Assembly: GCF_031157315.1 (NCBI RefSeq)
Contig: NZ_JAVIFU010000008.1
Location: forward strand, 124,001-188,000
Origin: Paenibacillus sp. LHD-38
GTDB taxonomy: Bacteria > Bacillota > Bacilli > Paenibacillales > Paenibacillaceae
Direction: 5' to 3'
Length of the DNA stretch: 64,000 bases
The position numbers and the translations under genes were made by a program. Below are positions 19,881 through 27,157 of this stretch, piece by piece (the stretch's first letter is position 1; each line of letters starts with the position of its first letter). The notes below the pieces were generated by a model. That model was not told the DNA's origin. It worked only from the letters and a program-made list of their open reading frames with translations, and did no database searches.

Positions 19881-21215
19881 ATGGATTCTTTATTGAAAGA
19901 ATTAGAGGACAAATTGGGCGCAAATGATGATTTCTTCATTCAGCCGGACAAAATCGGCGGGGCAAGCGTCGTGTTGATGGGATTCGTGACGTTAATCGAC
20001 TTAATGAGGACGAAAATAGCGATACATAAAAACTTTGAAAACACGAGCAAGGGATCCGAATCTATTGTTTCCATCATGGCTGAGATCGGCGAAATAAGGG
20101 AAATCGATCTGCATGAAGCGATCTCATTATTTATGGGAGGCAAACTAATCGTTTATTTTGAAAGCGAAGCAGCTTTCGTCATCGTTGACCCCTTCCCAAT
20201 TGTCCTAAACCGGTCCGTTGAATCACCTACGAACGAGAATGTGCTGCAAGGGCCGATGAGCTCATTCATCGAGGATATTGATACGAATATTGGCATCGTG
20301 AGGAAACAAATCATCTCGCACCATATCAAGGTGAAATCTTTCTTGGCGGGCACCCGGCAGCAGAAAAAAATTTCTTTAATCTACGATGACAGCCACGCTG
20401 ATCCAGGACTAGTGAGCAAAATCATGGAACAGCTCGAGCGCAGCAGCGACAAGGAAATCGATAACATACAGAATCTATCGACATCGCTGGGCTTATCCTC
20501 TTGGTCAGCTGTACCCAAATTTAATACGACGGAATTGCCGCAAGAGGTAGCGAGTGCGTTGAAGAAGGGAAGAGTAGTGCTGTTCATTGATCGCCTTCCG
20601 TTTGCGCTTGTGCTTCCTAACTTGATCTGGGATATGTTTTCGCTCGAAAATGACCATAACTTCCCGCGTCCATTAATGGTGATCATTCGCCTCCTGCGTG
20701 TTATCGGCGTATTGATAACGCTGCTGGCTCCCGGTTTGTACGTTGCTCTCGTCGCCGTAAATCCGGAGGTTCTCCGAATAGAGCTTGCTTTAACGATTGC
20801 GCAAAGCAGGGAAGGCGTGCCGTATCCGGCAATCGTGGAAATCATATTGATGCTGGTCATCTTGGAATTAATTATCGAGGCCAGCACCAGACTGCCCAAA
20901 AGCATCGGTCCGACCATCACGATGGTAGGGGGAATCATATTGGGGCAAGCCGTCGTAGCGGCAAGATTGGTAAGTAATTTATTGATCATTGTGCTTGCTG
21001 CCACGACGATTTCGAACTCAACGGTTGTCGGATTCCAAAATTCGCTTACGATTCGGGTATTCAAATATTTAATTGTTATTATGTCCGCTATATTTGGAAT
21101 TCTCGGGCTGCTTGCAGGTATGGTGCTGCTGTGCGGTTACCTTGCAAGTATCAAGACGTTCGGCATTTCTTATTTGGATTTCAGTATGAAAAAGGGTGAG
21201 ACGGAAAATGGATAG
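19881..21215 (+). CDS. GerA-family spore germination protein, A subunit
   Basis: Start ATG 19881, with AAGGAG 7 bases upstream; a TTG 27 bases earlier precedes that site. 444 residues: a soluble N-terminal domain (about 1-230), then membrane helices with family motifs FIDRLPFALVLPNLIWDMF, RLLRVIGVLITLLAPGLYVA and STRLPKSIGPTITMVGGIILGQA. GerAA proteins form the nutrient-gated ion channel of spore germinant receptors in the inner spore membrane. The usual cytosolic tail after the last helix is nearly absent: the protein ends shortly after FGISYLDFS, making it roughly 40 residues short. The gene overlaps the B-subunit gene by 8 bases. Expected to be sporulation-specific; no clear sigma-G promoter was recognised. 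Confidence 0.92.
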   Translation: MDSLLKELEDKLGANDDFFIQPDKIGGASVVLMGFVTLIDLMRTKIAIHKNFENTSKGSESIVSIMAEIGEIREIDLHEAISLFMGGKLIVYFESEAAFVIVDPFPIVLNRSVESPTNENVLQGPMSSFIEDIDTNIGIVRKQIISHHIKVKSFLAGTRQQKKISLIYDDSHADPGLVSKIMEQLERSSDKEIDNIQNLSTSLGLSSWSAVPKFNTTELPQEVASALKKGRVVLFIDRLPFALVLPNLIWDMFSLENDHNFPRPLMVIIRLLRVIGVLITLLAPGLYVALVAVNPEVLRIELALTIAQSREGVPYPAIVEIILMLVILELIIEASTRLPKSIGPTITMVGGIILGQAVVAARLVSNLLIIVLAATTISNSTVVGFQNSLTIRVFKYLIVIMSAIFGILGLLAGMVLLCGYLASIKTFGISYLDFSMKKGETENG

Positions 21216-22287
21216 AACTTTACATGTCGTACTAATGTATAGCCTGACTAAGCTGGGATTCGTTTTCTTCTTCTATTCCGGTGACATCATCTCAAGCACG
21301 ACAGAGGGGCATTGGGTTGCGATTACATTGGGAATCGCGCTAAATATGCTGATGGTTTGGGCGTATATGAAAGGTCTCAGCTTTTTCCCGAAGCAGGATA
21401 TTATAAGTATCTACGTGGGCATAGGAAAGTGGGCAGCCGTCCTATTTCTGCTGCCCCTTGTATTTTATTTGATTGTCGTCAACATCGTAACCATCCAAGC
21501 CTTTTCTCAAATTATTACGCTTGTTTTTCTGGCCAATACGCCCATATGGGCGATCATGGGGCTTATTGTTGTTATCTCAACCTATATTGCGTCGAATGGC
21601 GTAGATGCTATTTTCCGTACGGGCTTTCTGCTGGCTATTCTTTTTGTTCCATTTATTTTTTTCGTGATTGTTACTTCCTTTCATAATGTGGATCTCCGTT
21701 ATTTATTTCCGTTAATTGATCAGAAATTTTCATTTTTGACGAAGCCAGCCTATTTACACAGCTTCTCAGCATTTTCCGTTAGCTACTTATTTCTAGGTTT
21801 CATTCAGCCCTATTTTTCCTACAGCCGTAGAAAAATGATGTTAACCCTAACGGCACTCGTTCCGTTTTTCTTCTTATCTGTCTATCTTCCGCTGCTGACT
21901 TTCGGACAAGCTACCGCCTCAACCTTTAAATTTCCTTTCATTATGCTGGTAAGCACGGTCCATATTAACTGGCTGATGTTTGACCGGATTACGATGTTTT
22001 TGCTGCTGAGTCTCATCACCTTCACGATGCTGTTTATTTCGATCGTACTATGGGAAATCAGCCGGATCCTGCATCGAAGCATGCCGAAGGTGAAGCCCAA
22101 CTATCTAATGATCACGACAGCTGTGCTTATCTATTCGGCTTGCTTGTTCATTCAGAATTGGGAGTCGATAGAGAAGCTGACGATGTGGAGTACGCTGCTG
22201 CGGTTTTTTGTATTCTTAATCATACCCTGCTCGATATGGTTTATTGGGCTTCGTTCCAGAAGGATGATCAAAGATGAAAGTGCTTAA
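21208..22287 (+). CDS. GerAB/ArcD/ProY-family germination transporter subunit
   Basis: 359 residues from ATG 21208, which overlaps the end of the A-subunit gene; AAAGGGTGAG lies upstream. About ten hydrophobic helices with the GerAB pattern (SLTKLGFVFFFYSGDIISST, VFLANTPIWAIMGLIVVIS, LQNW-like end). This subunit resembles amino-acid permeases of the APC fold and binds the germinant, handing the signal to the A-subunit channel. It overlaps the C-subunit gene by 14 bases, so the three are translationally coupled. Confidence 0.9.
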   Translation: MDRTLHVVLMYSLTKLGFVFFFYSGDIISSTTEGHWVAITLGIALNMLMVWAYMKGLSFFPKQDIISIYVGIGKWAAVLFLLPLVFYLIVVNIVTIQAFSQIITLVFLANTPIWAIMGLIVVISTYIASNGVDAIFRTGFLLAILFVPFIFFVIVTSFHNVDLRYLFPLIDQKFSFLTKPAYLHSFSAFSVSYLFLGFIQPYFSYSRRKMMLTLTALVPFFFLSVYLPLLTFGQATASTFKFPFIMLVSTVHINWLMFDRITMFLLLSLITFTMLFISIVLWEISRILHRSMPKVKPNYLMITTAVLIYSACLFIQNWESIEKLTMWSTLLRFFVFLIIPCSIWFIGLRSRRMIKDESA

Positions 22288-23332
22288 GATATTTATAATC
22301 GTATGCATGGCCTTAGCCCTAAGCGGCTGCTGGGATAATATCGATATCAACCACCGAGTGCTGCCGGTAGTGTTGGGCGTTTCAAAGAAGAACGGCGAAT
22401 ATTTGATCTATCTTCAAATTCCTGAACCGGGTCAAAATTCGACTCAAATAAAAATCGTGACCGGAACCGGGAACACGATCAATCATGCGGTCGATAAGAT
22501 CAGCGCTAATTTGGAGAATCGCGTGGATTTGCTTCACGTGAAGGTGGTATTGATGGACAAGAAATATGCGCAGGATGGACTCGAAGATACCATAGCCGAT
22601 TTTATGAGAGGCCGCGACGTGTCTCCTAAGACGCTGGTTACGATATGCGATGAAGATATGGATTATTTCTTTAAGACGGTAAAAAAAATGATGGAGCCCG
22701 AGGGTACGACCCTCTATGATTTTTTTGAGAAAAACGCAGGCTGGAATCCGCAAATTGCATTAACCCGGGTGTGGGCGGTATACCGCAGCATTTACTCTTA
22801 TACGCGAGACGTTGCCATACCGATTATACGGTCGGGAAAAACCACAGCCGTTCAGCATATAGGCTCGGCGGTTATAAAAAACGGAAAAATGGTTGGGCAG
22901 ATCAGTGCGGACGAAACACTGCTGTTCAATGCTTTTAATGGCGAAAGCACGCAAGGGAAAATCGAAGTTTTGAATCATGCCAGCGTACTTATCGTTAGCA
23001 ACGATATGGATACAAAAAGCTCGATGAGCAGCGGTAAGCCTATTTTAAAAAGTGAATTAAAATTGAAGGTCGTTATCTTGGAAACAAAGGGGAACCCGAC
23101 AAGCGAAATGATCAAGCAGGAGCTTGATACCATGCTGACAAAAAAGTTCAATCAAATGTTCGCAAGGCTTCAAGCGAGCGGAGCGGATATTTTGGGCACA
23201 GGCCAATTTTTTCGCCATAAAATTCCGCGGCAGCAGTTGAAAAGCTGGCGTACGGAATATTACCCAAAGCTAAAGCTGGAGCTTCAAGTAAATGCGATTA
23301 TCGAAAATACAGGATTTCTCAATATGCCTTAG
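22274..23332 (+). CDS. Ger(x)C-family spore germination lipoprotein, C subunit
   Basis: 352 residues with a lipoprotein signal peptide and lipobox LSGC (Cys19), followed by the family hallmark WDNIDINHRVLPVVLGVSK. Further typical parts are a domain around MRGRDVSPKTLV and a C-terminal region with helices containing KFNQMFARLQASGADILG. It is the membrane-anchored third subunit of the germinant receptor. A terminator and repeat copy C follow. Confidence 0.92.
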   Translation: MKVLKIFIIVCMALALSGCWDNIDINHRVLPVVLGVSKKNGEYLIYLQIPEPGQNSTQIKIVTGTGNTINHAVDKISANLENRVDLLHVKVVLMDKKYAQDGLEDTIADFMRGRDVSPKTLVTICDEDMDYFFKTVKKMMEPEGTTLYDFFEKNAGWNPQIALTRVWAVYRSIYSYTRDVAIPIIRSGKTTAVQHIGSAVIKNGKMVGQISADETLLFNAFNGESTQGKIEVLNHASVLIVSNDMDTKSSMSSGKPILKSELKLKVVILETKGNPTSEMIKQELDTMLTKKFNQMFARLQASGADILGTGQFFRHKIPRQQLKSWRTEYYPKLKLELQVNAIIENTGFLNMP

Positions 23333-23356
23333 CGTTAACAATAACGAAGCGAAAAG

Positions 23357-23404
23357 GATGGTTTCCAGAGCGGCTTGCCCGTATCTTGGAAACCGTCTTT
23401 TTTT
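23357..23404 (+). terminator. Terminator of the germination operon
   Basis: GATGGTTTCCA pairs with TGGAAACCGTC across an 18-nt loop, followed by seven T that run straight into repeat copy C. Confidence 0.88.
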
Positions 23405-23507
23405 AATATATAAGAATTTATATGTTTTCACATATAAATGTACTTATATATCTCCGCGAAACGGCTGCTTTTGCCACAGAGGACGGCGACAGCCGTTTAC
23501 GCTTGTT
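23405..23507 (+). repeat. Terminator-associated two-hairpin repeat, copy C
   Basis: Differs from copies A and B at a few positions. Its second hairpin pairs perfectly, AAACGGCTG with CAGCCGTTT, where A and B carry a mismatch. Ends at CGCTTGTT as in copies B and D. Confidence 0.88.
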
Positions 23508-23619
23508 TGCAGGGATCAAGAGGCCAATCATAGGACAGAAAATTTAAGGATGCCTCATTTGGAACGACGCAGAATTCGCTTACACTATACGTGATACAAA
23601 AAAAAGGGATGGTGGGAGC

Positions 23620-24843
23620 ATGGCGAAAATAACGGGAATCAAATGCATACGTACGCGAAAAAACGGCACATGGACAATCGTGAAGGTGCTGACGGACCAA
23701 GACGGGCTTTATGGACTCGGCTCCGCTTCGGATGTTTATAATCCGGAGGCCGTCGTGCAGGTGATCGAGCAATTGCTGGCGCCGGTGTTGATCGGCAGGG
23801 ATGCGGCAAATATAGAGGACCTTTGGCAGACGATGTATATGAGCGGTTATTGGAGGAATGGGGCTATTCTGCATACCGCGATCGGCGGCATCGATATGGC
23901 ATTATGGGATATTAAAGGCAAGGAAGCCGGACTGCCAGTCTATCAACTGCTGGGCGGGGCGAGCCGCGCTGCCGTTCCGTGTTACGGACATGCCGGCGGA
24001 TCGGATATCGTCGAGCTGAAGGAGGATGTTCATCGCTTCATGGAAGAGGGCTATACGGTCATCCGCGTGCAAATGGGCGGGTATGGGGGCGGTGGCTTCA
24101 TTGGGGCGGATAAGGCGAACCTTCCCGAGCGCGCATGGACAAAGGGGCCGGTGTTTGACGAACAGGCCTACCTGAATGCCATTCCGGGCATGTTCGAGCA
24201 GCTGCGGGTGGCATTCGGCATGGGTGTTCAGTTTACCCATGACGTACATGAGCATCTCTCGCCTATCCATGCGATCCAGCTCGCAAAGCGAGTCGAGCCT
24301 TACGGTCTATTCTTTCTTGAGGATGCGCTGGCACCGGAGCAGATTGGCTGGTACCGCCAGCTGCGCCAGCAGAGTGCTACGCCACAAGCGGTCGGCGAGC
24401 TGTTCGTTAACCCGCAGGAATGGACGGAGCTGGTGAAGGAGAGGCTGATCGATTTCATTCGCGTGCGCGTCTCCAAGGCAGGAGGCATCAGCGCATGCCG
24501 CAAAATCGCCGCATTATGCGAGGCTTTTGGCGTACGTACCGCATGGCAGGAGGGCGGTGAGAATGATCCCGTTAATCAGGCGGCAGCTGTGCATTTGGAC
24601 ATGGCGATATGGAATTTCGGCATTCAGGAAGTGAACCATTTTAGGGCGGAGGAGCTTGATGCCTTTGAAGGGCATATCGTCAGAAAGGGCGGTTATTTGT
24701 ATCCTTCGAATAAGCCGGGCCTCGGGATCGAGCTGGATGAGCTAAAGGCACAATTGCTCGTTGGCGAGAATTGGAATCGGTCTGCTTACCATAATCCCTA
24801 TCATCTTGACCGTAAGGCTGACGGAACATTAGTACGGCCATAA
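23620..24843 (+). CDS. Enolase-superfamily dehydratase, RspA/D-mannonate dehydratase-like
   Basis: 407 residues: the N-terminal enolase capping domain (1-120, with ALWDIKGKEAGLPVYQLLGG) followed by a TIM barrel. Metal ligands and base of the ManD subgroup are visible: FTHDVHEHLSP (Asp and His), FFLEDAL (Glu) and VGELFVN (Glu). The segment where characterised ManD enzymes have His in AWHGPGD reads AWQEGGEND here, so that catalytic His is Gln; the protein may have a different or weak sugar-acid dehydratase activity (inference). GGTGGGAG lies before the ATG. An NAD-dependent epimerase follows after 28 nt and likely acts in the same sugar pathway. Confidence 0.88.
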   Translation: MAKITGIKCIRTRKNGTWTIVKVLTDQDGLYGLGSASDVYNPEAVVQVIEQLLAPVLIGRDAANIEDLWQTMYMSGYWRNGAILHTAIGGIDMALWDIKGKEAGLPVYQLLGGASRAAVPCYGHAGGSDIVELKEDVHRFMEEGYTVIRVQMGGYGGGGFIGADKANLPERAWTKGPVFDEQAYLNAIPGMFEQLRVAFGMGVQFTHDVHEHLSPIHAIQLAKRVEPYGLFFLEDALAPEQIGWYRQLRQQSATPQAVGELFVNPQEWTELVKERLIDFIRVRVSKAGGISACRKIAALCEAFGVRTAWQEGGENDPVNQAAAVHLDMAIWNFGIQEVNHFRAEELDAFEGHIVRKGGYLYPSNKPGLGIELDELKAQLLVGENWNRSAYHNPYHLDRKADGTLVRP

Positions 24844-24871
24844 TGGCAAATAAACGGAGGTGCTTCTCAGC

Positions 24872-25720
24872 ATGAAGACCATTGCAGTAACAGGCGGGAG
24901 CGGCAAGCTCGGCACTCAGCTCATTCAGTCACTGCAGGAGCATGGCTACCAGGTCGTATCCTTGGATAACAAGCGGTCCAGTCAGCTGCACTGCAAACAG
25001 ATAAACGTGGATTTGAACGATTTCGGGCAGGTGGTCTCCGCGCTTCACGGCGCGGATGCGATCATCCATTTGGCAGCCATTCCTGCACCGCTCGTTTATA
25101 CGCATCCCTATATTTTCGCTAATAATACCATTTCGGGCTATCACATTTTGGAGGCAGCCTCGATTTTGGGCATTAGAAAGGTCGTGATGGGTTCAAGCGA
25201 GTCATCCTATGGCTTTGCATGGGCGCCGTCACCGTTCTCTCCGGATTATTTGCCGCTGGATGAGGATCATCCGCAGCAGCCTCAGGAATGTTATGGCTTA
25301 TCGAAGGTTGTTAACGAGCTTACCGCAGCGATGTTTGACCGCCGAAACGGAATGCAGGTTATTTCGCTGCGCTTCTCCATGATTACGAAGCCGGAGGATT
25401 ACAAGCATCTCGCGGTTAGCAAGCCGGAAGCATTCAAGCATATCCTCTGGAGCTATATTGATATTCGCGATGCCGTCAGCGCATGTCTCGCGTCCTTGGA
25501 AGTGGAGGACCGCGGAGCGATTTGTCTCAATATTACGAGCAGCGATACGCTTAGCGACTGGGAGACTGAGCGGCTGCTAAACCATTTTTATCCTGACGTG
25601 ACGGATCGCCGGGCTTCACTCCACGGAAGAACTGCGGTGGTCAGCAATCAATTGGCGCAGGATGTGCTTGGCTGGCGTCCAAAGCATTCATGGTCGGATC
25701 ATTGGGAAACAATTGAATAG
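24872..25720 (+). CDS. NAD-dependent epimerase/dehydratase family protein
   Basis: 282 residues from ATG 24872, with GGAGGTG upstream. Extended short-chain dehydrogenase fold: NAD-binding TGGSGKLGTQLIQSL, acidic SLDNK that favours NAD over NADP, Ser-rich MGSSESSYG, and the catalytic YGLSK (Tyr/Lys pair). The C-terminal substrate domain has YIDIRDAVSACLASLE. Family members oxidise or epimerise (nucleotide) sugars. Its place behind an RspA-like dehydratase suggests aldose or uronate oxidation rather than cell-wall sugar synthesis (inference). A terminator and repeat copy D follow. Confidence 0.88.
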   Translation: MKTIAVTGGSGKLGTQLIQSLQEHGYQVVSLDNKRSSQLHCKQINVDLNDFGQVVSALHGADAIIHLAAIPAPLVYTHPYIFANNTISGYHILEAASILGIRKVVMGSSESSYGFAWAPSPFSPDYLPLDEDHPQQPQECYGLSKVVNELTAAMFDRRNGMQVISLRFSMITKPEDYKHLAVSKPEAFKHILWSYIDIRDAVSACLASLEVEDRGAICLNITSSDTLSDWETERLLNHFYPDVTDRRASLHGRTAVVSNQLAQDVLGWRPKHSWSDHWETIE

Positions 25721-25736
25721 GATTGGAAGCTAGAGG

Positions 25737-25764
25737 AAGCCGTTCGAGGAGAACGGCTTTTTTT
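25737..25764 (+). terminator. Terminator of the dehydratase-epimerase pair
   Basis: AAGCCGTTC, loop GAGGA, GAACGGCTT, with the T-tract continuing to 25764 and then repeat copy D. Confidence 0.88.
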
Positions 25765-25867
25765 AATATATGAGAAATTATAAGTTTTCACTTATAAATG
25801 TGCTTATATATCTCCGCGAAACGATAGCTTTTGCCACTGAGGACGGCGAGAGCCGTTTACGCTTGTT
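25765..25867 (+). repeat. Terminator-associated two-hairpin repeat, copy D (most diverged)
   Basis: Hairpin 1 reads TTATAAG-TTTTCA-CTTATAA where A-C have TTATATG-TTTTCA-CATATAA: both sides changed, so pairing is kept. Hairpin 2 is less well conserved (AAACGATAGC, GAGAGCCGTTT). Ends at CGCTTGTT. The 159 nt between it and the ABC ATPase gene should hold that operon's promoter; no convincing -35/-10 pair was identified. Confidence 0.85.
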
Positions 25868-26026
25868 GACAGTGTTTTTTACATAAGGTTAAAACCTTGC
25901 ATTTGAACCAATAGAAGCTAATTTTTGACTGCAAAAGAAAATATCGCCTCATATTTGCCGCAGCCCGGATACGTTAACATTAATGGTAGCAAGAGGAAGA
26001 AAATACGTCATGAGAGGTGAGTGAGG

Positions 26027-27157
26027 GTGGGAAGCATCACGTTCAGCCATGTCTATAAGCATTACAAAGGGGAGTCTCGTCCGGCGGTCAACGATTTCCA
26101 CCTTTCCATTGAGGAGGGGGAGTTCCTGGTACTCGTAGGTCCTTCCGGCTGCGGTAAGTCCACAACGCTGAGAATGCTGGCAGGCTTAGAGGAAATTACC
26201 GAAGGGGACTTGTACATCGACGAGAAGTTCGTAAACTATGTTTCGCCAAAGGATCGGGACATTGCAATGGTTTTTCAAAACTATGCGTTATACCCGAATC
26301 TAACGGTCTATGAAAATATCGCGCTAGGGTTAAAGCTTCGTAAAACAGCCAAGCATGACATTGCGCTTCGGGTTAACCGTGTGGCGAAAATATTGGAGAT
26401 CTCGCATCTTCTGGAGCGCAAGCCGAGCCAGCTCTCGGGAGGGCAAAAGCAGCGTGTCGCGCTTGGCCGGGCGATAGCCCGCGAGCCTCAAGTGTTTCTC
26501 ATGGACGAACCGCTGTCAAACCTCGATGCCAAGCTGCGTGCCCAGACGAGGGCGGAGATCATCAAGCTGCAAAGCGACTTGAAACGAACGATGGTCTATG
26601 TCACCCATGACCAGGTCGAAGCGATGACAATGGGGACGCGGATTGTCGTCATGAAGGACGGGATCATTCAGCAGGTCGCGCCGCCGCGCCAGCTGTACGA
26701 TGAGCCTGCGAATATGTTCGTGGCGGGATTTATCGGTTCGCCTCAGATGAATTTTTTGGAGGGCAGCCTCGTACGGGAGAACGGGAACTATTATTTTCTC
26801 AATAAGCGTCTCAAGCTGCTGGTTCCGGAGCGTTATTACCGCCATTTTACAGCCAAACCGGGCTCGCTTCGCAATTGCGTAATGGGCGTTCGCCCCGAGC
26901 ATGTGTGGCTGAAACGGGAGGATACGGAAACGCCCGACAATGATTTTGCGCGCTGCACGGTGGAGATGTCGGAGGTGACTGGCGCCGATTCGTACGTGTA
27001 CGTGAAGGTAGGCGAGAAAACGGTAATAGGCAGAACGGAGCCTGAGACCGTGTTTAGGAAGGAAGAGAAACTGCTTGTCGGCTTTAACATGAACAAGATT
27101 CACTTTTTTGACGAGGAATCCGGCATATCCCTGGCAGTTGGAGGGGAGGCAGAATGA
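26027..27157 (+). CDS. Sugar ABC transporter ATPase (MsmX/UgpC type)
   Basis: 376 residues from GTG 26027, about 7 bases after AGAGGTGA; a GTG at 26021 is also possible but crowds the ribosome site. The ATPase domain is complete: Walker A GPSGCGKST, Q-loop VFQNYALYPNLTV, signature LSGGQKQR, Walker B VFLMDEPLSNLDAK, H-loop YVTHDQ. The C-terminal TOBE/MalK-like regulatory domain is present (NFLEGSL; MGVRPEHV). It energises carbohydrate importers and, as the only such ATPase in the window, may serve all the permease pairs here. It overlaps the next gene by 4 bases (ATGA). Confidence 0.94.
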   Translation: MGSITFSHVYKHYKGESRPAVNDFHLSIEEGEFLVLVGPSGCGKSTTLRMLAGLEEITEGDLYIDEKFVNYVSPKDRDIAMVFQNYALYPNLTVYENIALGLKLRKTAKHDIALRVNRVAKILEISHLLERKPSQLSGGQKQRVALGRAIAREPQVFLMDEPLSNLDAKLRAQTRAEIIKLQSDLKRTMVYVTHDQVEAMTMGTRIVVMKDGIIQQVAPPRQLYDEPANMFVAGFIGSPQMNFLEGSLVRENGNYYFLNKRLKLLVPERYYRHFTAKPGSLRNCVMGVRPEHVWLKREDTETPDNDFARCTVEMSEVTGADSYVYVKVGEKTVIGRTEPETVFRKEEKLLVGFNMNKIHFFDEESGISLAVGGEAE

